This document shows, in pieces, positions 15,479 to 22,988 of a DNA stretch of 40,466 bases (its first letter is position 1; the number at the start of each line of letters is the position of its first letter). Source of the DNA: a virus. The stretch covers positions 1-40,466 of the IMG/VR virus record IMGVR_UViG_3300004807_000047, one strand, 5' to 3'. The position numbers and the translations under genes are program-made. Below the pieces are notes generated by a model. That model searched no databases. It was not told the DNA's origin and was given only the letters and a program-made list of their open reading frames with translations.

Positions 15479-17751
15479 TATCTAGAAAGTTTCTTGATAC
15501 TTTCGTACTCGGCAGCCAAACGCCCTTTGAGTGGGTTTTCGTTTTCTTTTACATAACCGTCTAGTGGAATACCACGTGCTGGTTTGACCATTGGGTTGTC
15601 GCCCATGGCGGCTGGAGGATACATGCGCTTGCGTCCGAAGTCGCCCTCGCCATCGTTGTCGGTACTATTTTTAATACTGTAATACTTGTTTTTGGGACGA
15701 TTTACTGGTGGTTCCACTGGTTCTTCTACCGGAGCATCTGCTTCTGCAAATCCTTCAGTATCATCTTCACCGTCATCAAAGTCACCAAAATCTATATTTG
15801 GCAAATGCTCTCCGCCTTCACTGTGTCGTATATACAACTGGTGAACTTCGCGCGGATCCATGTCATACACATCGGCTACTGTTACGATAGCAGCTTGTAG
15901 ATCTCCACCATCTTCTAAAGCATCATCAACAGAGTTGACTATCATGTCAGTTTCGCTCATGGTAGATTCTTTGATTTCTAATCCAGCCAATTTGGCTAGT
16001 TCATTAAGTTCGTCACTTTCAAATGCCATCATGGGATCTTCTTTGACCGGATAAGTTTTTCCGTCTACACTAAATGAATCAGCATGTTTGGCACGTGCCT
16101 TGGCCAATTCACCACTAAACTCGTTGCCTTCGTCTGTGACATTGTATTCGTGTCCACCAAAATCAAATGTGTCTTGATGGTGTGCTTTGGCATTGGCCAC
16201 TGCACCAGTGAACGCATTACCTTCTTCCATTTCGGATTCGTTGTGTTTGTTTAATCCGGCCAAGGCTGCAATTTGATCTAATTCATCATATTTGTTGGGT
16301 TCAGGAGCATCCAACTTGGTCATGCCTGGATGCATGCTACGTCCAGCATCTTGTTTGTGTATTGTATCTATGGTCAATGGCGCTTCGCCAGCGGCTTTAC
16401 GATGCACTGCAGGTTTTTCGTATCCAATTGGTCCAGATTCTTCCGTGGCTTGACGATGCATGTGCATGGCGCCGTTTAATAAATCACTGCACTCACCGGT
16501 CTCTTGATAGTGTTTGAAATGATCGTTAAGAGTGTTCATGCATTCTTCCATGCTCATGCGATGACGATCGGCCAGGCCTTTGAAGTTGACACTTTCGTTC
16601 ATGCGAGATTCTTTTCGGCTTTTCTCAGGATGCATACCATAGTAAGCACCTAGTGCTTGTTTTGTACGTTGGGCCTTGCTTTTGCCTGCAAATTTTTTGT
16701 TTTTACTGTGTACAAAGTCATGTATGATATCACCAGACGAAGTTTTCTTTGTAATAACTTCATCCACAGTATCGATATTGCCTTTGCCTTTGATCACACG
16801 GCCTTTTTCACCTTTGGGCGCTGAGTCTGGTGTGCGACCAAATGGATCATTTGACTTGTTGCTGCTGAAACCTTTTTCTTTGTCTGTTTTGTTAGTACCC
16901 GGCTTGCGACCTTTTTTAACTGGTGTGCCAGAATCACTGGGTGCTTTTTTCTTTTTGCTAGGCTTTTTGACTGCTGGCCGGTTTTCTTTGTCACTGTCGG
17001 CACCTACATCATATTCGCCACCGTAGTTGCCTTTGTGTATAAAACCTTTTTTGGTTGCGTGCTTTTCACCTTCGCATACACATTTGTATGCAGGCTTTCC
17101 GCAGTCGTCGCAATTTGCGCTTTCACCAACTACACCGCCCATGGTTCCTTGCGCACCGCCCATGCTGGCAATGTCTTCGCATACGCATTCGTACATGGGC
17201 ATGCCGCATTCCATGCAATCGGTTTGTTCTACGCCTTCTTTTTTGATGTATTGATCTTTGATACGACCTTTTTCTTCTTCGCTGGCGCCATCGCGTCCGG
17301 CTTTTTGCAAGGCTTCAAAACCTTTTTTGCCATATTTTTTAATACCGGTATAGCGTTGAAGGCCATTTTCTTTTATAGCATGTTCTTCCATGCCACCAGT
17401 ACCGGCTCCCATGTTTTGTTCGCCCATCTTTTTGCCAGTAGCAGCGGCTTTCTGGAATTTTGCTTTGCCATATTTTTTACGACCAATTGCGGCGGCCACT
17501 GCTTCGGGATCTCGTACCTTGGGATTTTTTGCAACTGCGGCTGCAGTTTTTTCAAATCCTTGATATTTTTCGTTAAGACGCTGCTCGACTGTGCTTATAT
17601 CACGCAGTCCTTTAAGGATACTGCCCTGGCTTTCTACGCTTTCACGTATCTGTTGTGCTCGTTCTTTTACTACTTCTGCAGGTGTTGGCTCAAGAGCTTT
17701 TAACTTGCCTAAAATACTATAGATGTTGTCGTCTGGATGGTTTTTGCTCAT
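15478..17751 (-). CDS. Large multi-motif internal or scaffold-type protein
   Basis: A 757-residue low-complexity protein. It has two zinc-knuckle-like units with the pattern CxxCGxPxYxCxC (C179/182/189/191 and C214/217/224/226), Lys-rich segments (about 245-300), a QALGAYYGMHPEKSRK segment, two tandem EGNxFxGxxAxAxAxHxDxF repeats, and the leucine motifs LDQIAALAGLN and LNELAKLAGLE. The C-terminal end is acidic then basic. Proteins of this patchwork type are remembered from T4-like aquatic phages, probably as internal head or core proteins. A good ribosome site (AGAGGAC) precedes ATG 17751. No enzyme motif is seen. Confidence 0.65.
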   Translation of the reverse strand: MSKNHPDDNIYSILGKLKALEPTPAEVVKERAQQIRESVESQGSILKGLRDISTVEQRLNEKYQGFEKTAAAVAKNPKVRDPEAVAAAIGRKKYGKAKFQKAAATGKKMGEQNMGAGTGGMEEHAIKENGLQRYTGIKKYGKKGFEALQKAGRDGASEEEKGRIKDQYIKKEGVEQTDCMECGMPMYECVCEDIASMGGAQGTMGGVVGESANCDDCGKPAYKCVCEGEKHATKKGFIHKGNYGGEYDVGADSDKENRPAVKKPSKKKKAPSDSGTPVKKGRKPGTNKTDKEKGFSSNKSNDPFGRTPDSAPKGEKGRVIKGKGNIDTVDEVITKKTSSGDIIHDFVHSKNKKFAGKSKAQRTKQALGAYYGMHPEKSRKESRMNESVNFKGLADRHRMSMEECMNTLNDHFKHYQETGECSDLLNGAMHMHRQATEESGPIGYEKPAVHRKAAGEAPLTIDTIHKQDAGRSMHPGMTKLDAPEPNKYDELDQIAALAGLNKHNESEMEEGNAFTGAVANAKAHHQDTFDFGGHEYNVTDEGNEFSGELAKARAKHADSFSVDGKTYPVKEDPMMAFESDELNELAKLAGLEIKESTMSETDMIVNSVDDALEDGGDLQAAIVTVADVYDMDPREVHQLYIRHSEGGEHLPNIDFGDFDDGEDDTEGFAEADAPVEEPVEPPVNRPKNKYYSIKNSTDNDGEGDFGRKRMYPPAAMGDNPMVKPARGIPLDGYVKENENPLKGRLAAEYESIKKLSR

Positions 17752-18371
17752 TATTGTCCTCTTTTACCTTGCAGTTTGTTTTTATTTGTTCCAACCGGAG
17801 CAGTATCGCCTTGCGGAATACTGTTTGTGGTTTTACCATACGAAGGAACTTTGTCTCCGCCTACAGTTGTATCTTTGCCAGCGACATCATACTGTCGTGT
17901 GTGTTTTTCTAATTCTGAGATCAAACTCTTGATACGTCCGGGCCCAACTAATTCTTGTGCGCCAGCAACTGCTTCTAATTCAATGTCGTCTAGTATCGCA
18001 ACACCTTTATTGGGATTGGCGGCACCACGTTGTTCGGCTTCGTCGGTATATTCGGCTTCATTTAAATTGCGCACACACAACCAATCAGGATTGATACCAG
18101 CACGTTCTCTAATGGCCTGTTGAACGTTTATTGTTGTGCACGGATAGTTTACTTTGACATCAAATGTCCAGCACTCACAAGGTCCCCACTGTGGAAACTC
18201 TCGGTGTTCCTGTATTGGTAGACTTTTAATTGCACTAACACTTTCTAATTCCCATTTGTCAAGAGCACTTTTAATTTGCTCCATGACTGTTTTGGGATCA
18301 ACATTAGCCAGTTTAATTCTAAACTCGTGCGGCTTCTGAAGTTCAAATATGTATGTCTGAAAAGGCTTCAT
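17751..18371 (-). CDS. Conserved phage protein, 206 aa
   Basis: The N-terminal 100 residues form an alpha/beta domain (MKPFQTYIFELQKPHEFRIK, SIKSLPIQEHREFPQWGP-like segment, FDVKVNYPCTTINVQQAIRE, PDWLCVRNLNEAEY). The rest is polar linker with a Gly/Lys-rich tail ending NKNKLQGKRGQ. Similar domains are remembered from several marine phage groups without a known function. A late promoter box (CATAAATA, 18397-18390) and ribosome site AGGAAG precede ATG 18371. Its stop overlaps the start of the 757-aa gene, so both are expressed together late. Confidence 0.7.
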   Translation of the reverse strand: MKPFQTYIFELQKPHEFRIKLANVDPKTVMEQIKSALDKWELESVSAIKSLPIQEHREFPQWGPCECWTFDVKVNYPCTTINVQQAIRERAGINPDWLCVRNLNEAEYTDEAEQRGAANPNKGVAILDDIELEAVAGAQELVGPGRIKSLISELEKHTRQYDVAGKDTTVGGDKVPSYGKTTNSIPQGDTAPVGTNKNKLQGKRGQ

Positions 18372-18389
18372 AATTCTTCCTATATTGTA

Positions 18390-18397
18390 TATTTATG
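18390..18397 (-). promoter_or_regulatory. Late promoter box for 18371-17751
   Basis: CATAAATA, one base off the T4 late consensus, with a normal leader and AGGAAG ribosome site before ATG 18371. Confidence 0.7.
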
Positions 18398-18406
18398 CGA
18401 TGACGA

Positions 18407-18907
18407 TTATTTGTCCTTTTTGCCCAGAATCTGTTTAAGTAATTCGTTACGATCCAGCACAATTCCTTTGCCGTCAATGGGCTCTTCCTCGGTTGTCCCA
18501 GATTTAGCATCCTTTTTGATTGCATGATCCAGTCGTGCTTTTTGTAACTGTAAACTGATCATGCGTAATTTTTTGTCCATTTTGGCAGTTTTGGCTGTAA
18601 TAGCATGCCCCAGCATGACTCCAGCAGTTTGCAGTATAACCCCACTGAATCTAGGTTCCACGTTCATGCCTAAATCTATTAAATCTTCGGCACGTTGTTT
18701 GGCCATTGTGGCCAACTCATCAAGTTCTTGATCGCCGGCATCTAGATCTCGGACTAGCGGTAACGCAAGATCTATTTTACTGATAGCAGAATCAACTTCG
18801 GTAATTATGTCTCGGTTTTCCTCAATGAACTCGCGTGATTCTTCCATGGTTGGATCGTTGGCGTCTGTGGGCGGCAAATTGAATAATTCTTCTAATTTTT
18901 TAGTCAT
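18407..18907 (-). CDS. 16: Likely terminase small subunit (gp16-like)
   Basis: This 166-residue helical protein (start ATG 18907, MTKKLEELFNLPPTD) has the segments DLDAGDQELDELATMAKQRA, DLIDLGMNVEPRFSGV and a C-terminal AKTAKMDKKLRMISLQLQKA. These resemble gp16 small terminases of aquatic T4-like phages as I remember them. gp16 forms rings that regulate gp17 during packaging. It is separated from gp17 by several genes here, which is atypical compared with T4. A perfect late promoter box (TATAAATA, 18919-18912) ends 4 bases before the ATG and no ribosome site is seen. Confidence 0.55.
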   Translation of the reverse strand: MTKKLEELFNLPPTDANDPTMEESREFIEENRDIITEVDSAISKIDLALPLVRDLDAGDQELDELATMAKQRAEDLIDLGMNVEPRFSGVILQTAGVMLGHAITAKTAKMDKKLRMISLQLQKARLDHAIKKDAKSGTTEEEPIDGKGIVLDRNELLKQILGKKDK

Positions 18908-18911
18908 ATGG

Positions 18912-18919
18912 TATTTATA
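18912..18919 (-). promoter_or_regulatory. Perfect late promoter box for gp16-like gene
   Basis: TATAAATA matches the T4 late consensus exactly. It overlaps the stop of the upstream radical SAM gene and puts the expected start at the ATG 18907. Confidence 0.75.
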
Positions 18920-19976
18920 AGAGATGTTTTTGGATTCTACCAAATAGGTCTAGGCCGTGTTTGGCATCATCTCTTTTTATACGAAACATGCCGGTGCGAA
19001 ACAGATGAGCGGTATCTTCGGTTTCCATTCTACGTATTGAAGATTCCAATACTGCACGAAAATTTCCTGTGGTTTTGGGAATAATTTTTTGTAGTATGTC
19101 CCGTGCACGATGTCGGCGATCAGGTGGCATTGAACTCAATGATAGTGTATCGGGATGTTCTATATAAATTGCATTTATTTCAGGTATCTGCACACTGTTA
19201 AGATAATCTACTAGAGTTTCCAGTTCCCAAACATTCATCATGCTGATGCAAACAAATACTGCCAATCTAAAATTGCTGTGTGTTTTGCTATATTCAAGCA
19301 ACTGTTCAAGATTTTTTTGTATATTGTCCCAGCTGCTACCAATACGTATCATATCGTTTAATTCGCCATAGCCTTCTAAACTGACTTGAAAAAATATGTT
19401 TCGAAACGGTCGCCAATAGTCAAATATGTGCCGATCTTTATAGGTCAAGGTCGTCAGGTTACTGTTGTATCTCAATGTAACTTTTTCAGGATTTTTGATC
19501 AGTTCAAGTACTCGCCAGTGATCGGGATTTTGAAAAGGTTCTCCGCCGGTAAAGTATACATCGTTTAATTGATCAAAGTCAATATCTGACACGTAATCAT
19601 CCAATGGAGCACGTGTGATATAATGTTCTCGTCCTTCAGCTTTGGCAATGGTGCTACTAAAAAATGGGCCGCACATTCTACAGGCAAGATTACAGATATT
19701 GGTATTACGTAAATCTAAAAAGTTGATGCCGTTGGTGATGGGTTTGGTATTGTAGAAACTTTCCCTTAGGCTGGTCATGCCGTCGGCTTCCGACGTCCAA
19801 CAGGCCGAACAGGCTGTATGTTTTTCACCACGATCAAATGCGGATCGTATTTCTATAAATCTCTGCTGACCCGATTTAAAAGTTTCTGCGTAGTTATTAT
19901 CGAACAAGCAACAAGGAGCAACCTTGCCATTGGGTAATATAGTTAACCCGTTTGTTAGTGCATTACATTTGAGCAT
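18915..19976 (-). CDS. Twitch-type radical SAM enzyme 3, 353 aa
   Basis: The N-terminal auxiliary domain has C4, C22 or C23 in LPNGKVAPCCLFDN, and C56-x2-C59. The radical SAM core follows with C95-x3-C99-x2-C102 (CNLACRMC) and YFTGGEPFQN. LRYNSNLTTLT and SLEGYGELNDMIRIGS are the later barrel strands. The domain order matches the two cassette enzymes. It lies apart from them, among head-assembly genes between gp4 and the gp16-like gene. A late-type box (AATAAATA, 19989-19982) lies a few bases before ATG 19976. Late timing suggests it could act on a virion component, but this is inference. Confidence 0.85.
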   Translation of the reverse strand: MLKCNALTNGLTILPNGKVAPCCLFDNNYAETFKSGQQRFIEIRSAFDRGEKHTACSACWTSEADGMTSLRESFYNTKPITNGINFLDLRNTNICNLACRMCGPFFSSTIAKAEGREHYITRAPLDDYVSDIDFDQLNDVYFTGGEPFQNPDHWRVLELIKNPEKVTLRYNSNLTTLTYKDRHIFDYWRPFRNIFFQVSLEGYGELNDMIRIGSSWDNIQKNLEQLLEYSKTHSNFRLAVFVCISMMNVWELETLVDYLNSVQIPEINAIYIEHPDTLSLSSMPPDRRHRARDILQKIIPKTTGNFRAVLESSIRRMETEDTAHLFRTGMFRIKRDDAKHGLDLFGRIQKHLL

Positions 19977-19981
19977 GCATC

Positions 19982-19989
19982 TATTTATT
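19982..19989 (-). promoter_or_regulatory. Late-type promoter box before radical SAM 3
   Basis: AATAAATA overlapping the gp4 stop codon; the ATG lies about 5 bases further on. First base off consensus. Confidence 0.45.
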
Positions 19990-20425
19990 TGCGTTTTCCG
20001 CCCATATGGAAAATATCATTTTCGGTCACAACTCGAAATTGTAACCGGTTGGCTGCGCACCAGGCTCGTGCAGCTTGCCATTTGGCCATGTTTAGAATTG
20101 CAGCAGCTTGATTGCGTACATTCTTACCGGCACCTTCTAATGTGGTTTCTTTGGAGGGCTTGACTTCGATCACTTCGGCATGTGTTGTGCCGTTGGAATC
20201 ATTGTACACCATTAAAAAATCCGGAACATATATTGTGTTTTTTCCAGTCAAGGGATTTTTATAATTGATATGCACTGCTTCGCTAGCCCACTGCAGCACG
20301 CTGGGATTTTGATCTAGAAACTGCATGAATACGAATTCCCAACTACTTCGATATGTGGGAGTTTTGTTGCCCACATACTTGGCAGGATTTGTCATTTGAA
20401 ATTTACCTTGTGCATATTTACTCAT
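19985..20425 (-). CDS. 4: Head completion protein gp4
   Basis: This 146-residue protein matches the remembered T4 gp4 pattern: TYRSSWEFVFMQFLDQNPSV near the start, YVPDFLMVYNDSNGTTHAEV with an acidic and E-V-K-P nuclease-like core (VIEVKPSKET), and a final WQAARAWCAANRLQFRVVTE. The D...E-x-K arrangement is that of a restriction-endonuclease fold, which gp4 carries; in T4 it is needed to complete DNA-filled heads. Its ATG overlaps the previous stop (TAATG). Confidence 0.85.
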   Translation of the reverse strand: MSKYAQGKFQMTNPAKYVGNKTPTYRSSWEFVFMQFLDQNPSVLQWASEAVHINYKNPLTGKNTIYVPDFLMVYNDSNGTTHAEVIEVKPSKETTLEGAGKNVRNQAAAILNMAKWQAARAWCAANRLQFRVVTENDIFHMGGKRK

Positions 20426-20808
20426 TATGGTAACACTGCCCGAGTTACAAATGCACTGGTCATTGGCGTAGTTTTAATTCCGATTAGACTGGTAGGGATT
20501 CGATTGAAATTTAAAAAGGCCGCCAAATAAGTGTTTAATTCATTTGCGGTCATGTTTTTAAATTGTGTTAATACCTGCATGGGATCGACTGCTTGCAATC
20601 GTGCAGTGTATATAACCGCGGCTGCCAAGGCCTGGCCACTGGCAGCATTGCCAGTATATTCTTGAAAATATGCGACCAAGGCATCGTTGGCTCGACCGAT
20701 ACTAAAATTGATTGCAGAAAAATTATTAAAATATCGATCACCATTGGTTTGGTCAATTGACAAGTCAGGTGCAGACGTATTTGTTGCGGTAGTAACTGAT
20801 GTTGTCAT
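20425..20808 (-). CDS. Hypothetical protein, 127 aa
   Basis: A polar, Thr/Ala-rich N-terminus is followed by a helical middle (YTARLQAVDPMQVLTQFKNM and NELNTYLAAFLNFNRIPTSL). No motif is recognised. It lies between the tube-initiator-like gene (1-base gap) and gp4 (overlap), with ribosome site AAGGACC before ATG 20808, so it is probably a late structural or assembly protein. Confidence 0.65.
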   Translation of the reverse strand: MTTSVTTATNTSAPDLSIDQTNGDRYFNNFSAINFSIGRANDALVAYFQEYTGNAASGQALAAAVIYTARLQAVDPMQVLTQFKNMTANELNTYLAAFLNFNRIPTSLIGIKTTPMTSAFVTRAVLP

Positions 20809-20809
20809 A

Positions 20810-22261
20810 TTATGGTCCTTCTATATAACCTAGATTCTGAACAACAGCAGTAGTTGTAGGTAGTCCAGTTGTAGTTGCAATATCAAGTGATGCAGCAGTC
20901 GAAGTATACAAAGTATTGAGCGATCCAACTAGTCCGCCAGTAAAGGTACCTGATCCAAATAACAATGATCCTGCACTATTATTCAAGTCTCCAGCAGCTT
21001 GTGATACTGTGTTTGTTAATCCTGTGGCCAGTTGCGACGTTAGACGATTGACTCCAGAAGTAGCTGCTCCAACCAAAAATTTTGTGGCCATGTTTTCTGC
21101 GGTGGCAATTGCGGCACTGGGGTTGGCAATTGCGGCAGTGGCCATGCCCAATACTGCTGTGCCCTGAGCGCCTAAACCTTGTTGCAATCCGGTAACCACA
21201 CCTCCAGCCAAAGTACCAGCTGCAGTTCCTGCCAACTGTGTGGTTGCTTGATATAATTGCGCAGAAAGAATTGCGCTGTTATTAATGCCAGTGGTCAGTG
21301 TACCGAGACTGGGCAACAGATAACCTTGACTGGTAGTAACAGTCAAACTGGGAGTTCCTGCTGCTATTGCGGCAGTGGTTTGTGCACTGACTGCGGCTGC
21401 CAAGTTGGTACTGCCTGGAGCAGGTACAACTGCGCCACCCAAAGCAGTTGCATTTCGCATTGCAAAGTCTAAGATGTTGCCGTTTGCCGGTGCCTGTGTT
21501 GCAGCTGCTGGTAGGTTGTTTTCTTGTGCAGTAATTGGACTTGGTGTGGTATCATAATGCAGATCAATGTAGCCACCTGCGGTACCGGCAGTGGTGTAAC
21601 CATTATAGTATTTTACTGTTTCAAATTGAATACTCATTTGATGTTCTAGTAAATTGACATTATCACCATTGGCATGTTGACCATGTTTGAAACTGGTAAT
21701 TATGGGATTCACCAACTCGTATTCGTCAAACTGTTTTTGATACAGACTATAAATTCTAATGGCCTGTATGTATTGATAGGTTTGATAGGCATTTGCGGCA
21801 TTGTAACTGCCAACGGGTTTGGGAGTGTATCCCCATTCAAAACTGGGTCGTTCTTGATACTTGTTGATCAATTGATATGTACTGTCATTATAGTCACTGT
21901 CTCGATAATAGAAACTGTAGTAGTCATACCAAAAGTTTAAAACATTGTCGGCTTGATCGTCATGGAAGGTTATTGTTACTGGATCGTACTTGATTGAGTT
22001 TTGAACATAATTTTTACGGTTGTAAGCATTGTGTTCTTTCACTGCCATGGTAAAACTCGGTAGGTTCACTGACTTCACAATCATGCCCATTTCTTGTGCA
22101 CTGGTGTTACTGACGTTGGTAATTAAGGGATTAAAATCAAATTCCACATAGAATAGGAATCCATATTTGGGGCTTAGTCTATAATTACCATCAACAAAGA
22201 TTCTACTTGCATGTTGATAATTACGTTGTATTACTCGTCCGGGTTTATCTGTTGTAGCCAT
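20810..22261 (-). CDS. Baseplate tail-tube initiator-like protein
   Basis: The N-terminal 230 residues have a tail-tube-like fold pattern: YGFLFYVEFDFNP, GMIVKSVNLPSFTMAVKEHN, YVQNSIKYDPVTITFHDD and LLEHQMSIQFETVKYYNGY. These are the strands seen in T4 gp19, gp48 and gp54. The C-terminal 250 residues are Ala/Thr/Gly-rich. Since gp19 itself is the next gene upstream, this is probably the baseplate tube initiator or cap (gp48/gp54-like). A late box (GATAAATA, 22274-22267) lies 5 bases before ATG 22261, and the gp19 terminator is just upstream. Confidence 0.65.
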   Translation of the reverse strand: MATTDKPGRVIQRNYQHASRIFVDGNYRLSPKYGFLFYVEFDFNPLITNVSNTSAQEMGMIVKSVNLPSFTMAVKEHNAYNRKNYVQNSIKYDPVTITFHDDQADNVLNFWYDYYSFYYRDSDYNDSTYQLINKYQERPSFEWGYTPKPVGSYNAANAYQTYQYIQAIRIYSLYQKQFDEYELVNPIITSFKHGQHANGDNVNLLEHQMSIQFETVKYYNGYTTAGTAGGYIDLHYDTTPSPITAQENNLPAAATQAPANGNILDFAMRNATALGGAVVPAPGSTNLAAAVSAQTTAAIAAGTPSLTVTTSQGYLLPSLGTLTTGINNSAILSAQLYQATTQLAGTAAGTLAGGVVTGLQQGLGAQGTAVLGMATAAIANPSAAIATAENMATKFLVGAATSGVNRLTSQLATGLTNTVSQAAGDLNNSAGSLLFGSGTFTGGLVGSLNTLYTSTAASLDIATTTGLPTTTAVVQNLGYIEGP

Positions 22262-22266
22262 ACTAA

Positions 22267-22274
22267 TATTTATC
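22267..22274 (-). promoter_or_regulatory. Late promoter box for tube-initiator-like gene
   Basis: GATAAATA, one base from the late consensus, directly after the gp19 terminator and 5 bases before ATG 22261. Confidence 0.65.
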
Positions 22275-22279
22275 TAAAG

Positions 22280-22304
22280 AAAAACCCGGATTTTTAAGTC
22301 CGGG
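22280..22304 (-). terminator. Intrinsic terminator after gp19
   Basis: The minus strand has a 6-bp stem CCCGGA/TCCGGG (arms 22304-22299 and 22290-22285) followed by five T. Confidence 0.75.
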
Positions 22305-22331
22305 CAAATTTAAAAAGTTATCAACTTGTTA

Positions 22332-22958
22332 TTAGCCGGAGTTGACTCCAGAACCAGTTGTGTTGGTTGATGCGGTACTGTACTGAGCTGAACCAACTGC
22401 TCCGCCAACTGTTTGAATTGCATTATCAAATTTGATAGTTAACGCAATACGAACATCGTCGTTGGTTCCATAATTCATTTCTCCGTAGTCGGCAGTGGTA
22501 ATAAAACATCCGTCCAATTCCCATGCTTCAAGGGTGTTGGCAGTTGTAGAGCCATTTCCGCCGTCTAACATTTCGTACAACAAAGAAAACTTATAGTCAA
22601 CACCGGTTGGGCTACTGGCTTGATTCAAGAAATCAAACTGTTTCTGAATCTGTTGACCGACCAATGTACTTACTGCGCCAGTTGCATCGTCACGTAAATT
22701 AATTGTTGTGTCTTGCCATTCGGGTTTACCTTGTAAATAAACTTTGCTGTTGTATACATCCAGTGTTATTGGGTTAAACTGCACACTTGGTCGTTTGATG
22801 TCAACCACTTGTTTTGTTAGTTCTGTGGTTGTAGCACTGACACCAAAGTTAATAAAAGTAACGCGAAAGCGATACTTTAACTTTGGCATTAACAGTGTAC
22901 CACCCACTTGCCCAGCTGCTGGTGCTACTGTAAAATTGCTTAGACTTCCGGTTGCCAT
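22332..22958 (-). CDS. 19: Tail tube protein gp19
   Basis: A 208-residue protein with gp19 features: KYRFRVTFINFGVSATTTEL, VDIKRPSVQFNPITLDVYNS, a WQDTTINLRDDATGAVSTLV segment, and a NTLEAWELDGCFITTADYGE segment. gp19 stacks as hexamer rings to form the inner tail tube. It lies just after the sheath gene as in T4. A late box (GATAAATA, 22985-22978) and a ribosome site AGGAG precede ATG 22958, and a terminator follows, so it can be made in large amounts from its own transcript. Confidence 0.9.
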   Translation of the reverse strand: MATGSLSNFTVAPAAGQVGGTLLMPKLKYRFRVTFINFGVSATTTELTKQVVDIKRPSVQFNPITLDVYNSKVYLQGKPEWQDTTINLRDDATGAVSTLVGQQIQKQFDFLNQASSPTGVDYKFSLLYEMLDGGNGSTTANTLEAWELDGCFITTADYGEMNYGTNDDVRIALTIKFDNAIQTVGGAVGSAQYSTASTNTTGSGVNSG

Positions 22959-22977
22959 ATTATTCTCCTATTACTAT

Positions 22978-22985
22978 TATTTATC
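22978..22985 (-). promoter_or_regulatory. Late promoter box for gp19
   Basis: GATAAATA followed by a short leader with AGGAG. It overlaps the end of the sheath gene. Confidence 0.7.
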
Positions 22986-22988
22986 AAA

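Noticed and set aside
17035-17703. A 222-aa plus-strand open frame
   Set aside because: It is the reverse of the 757-aa protein; the product is a Phe/Cys-rich string with no motif and no ribosome site.
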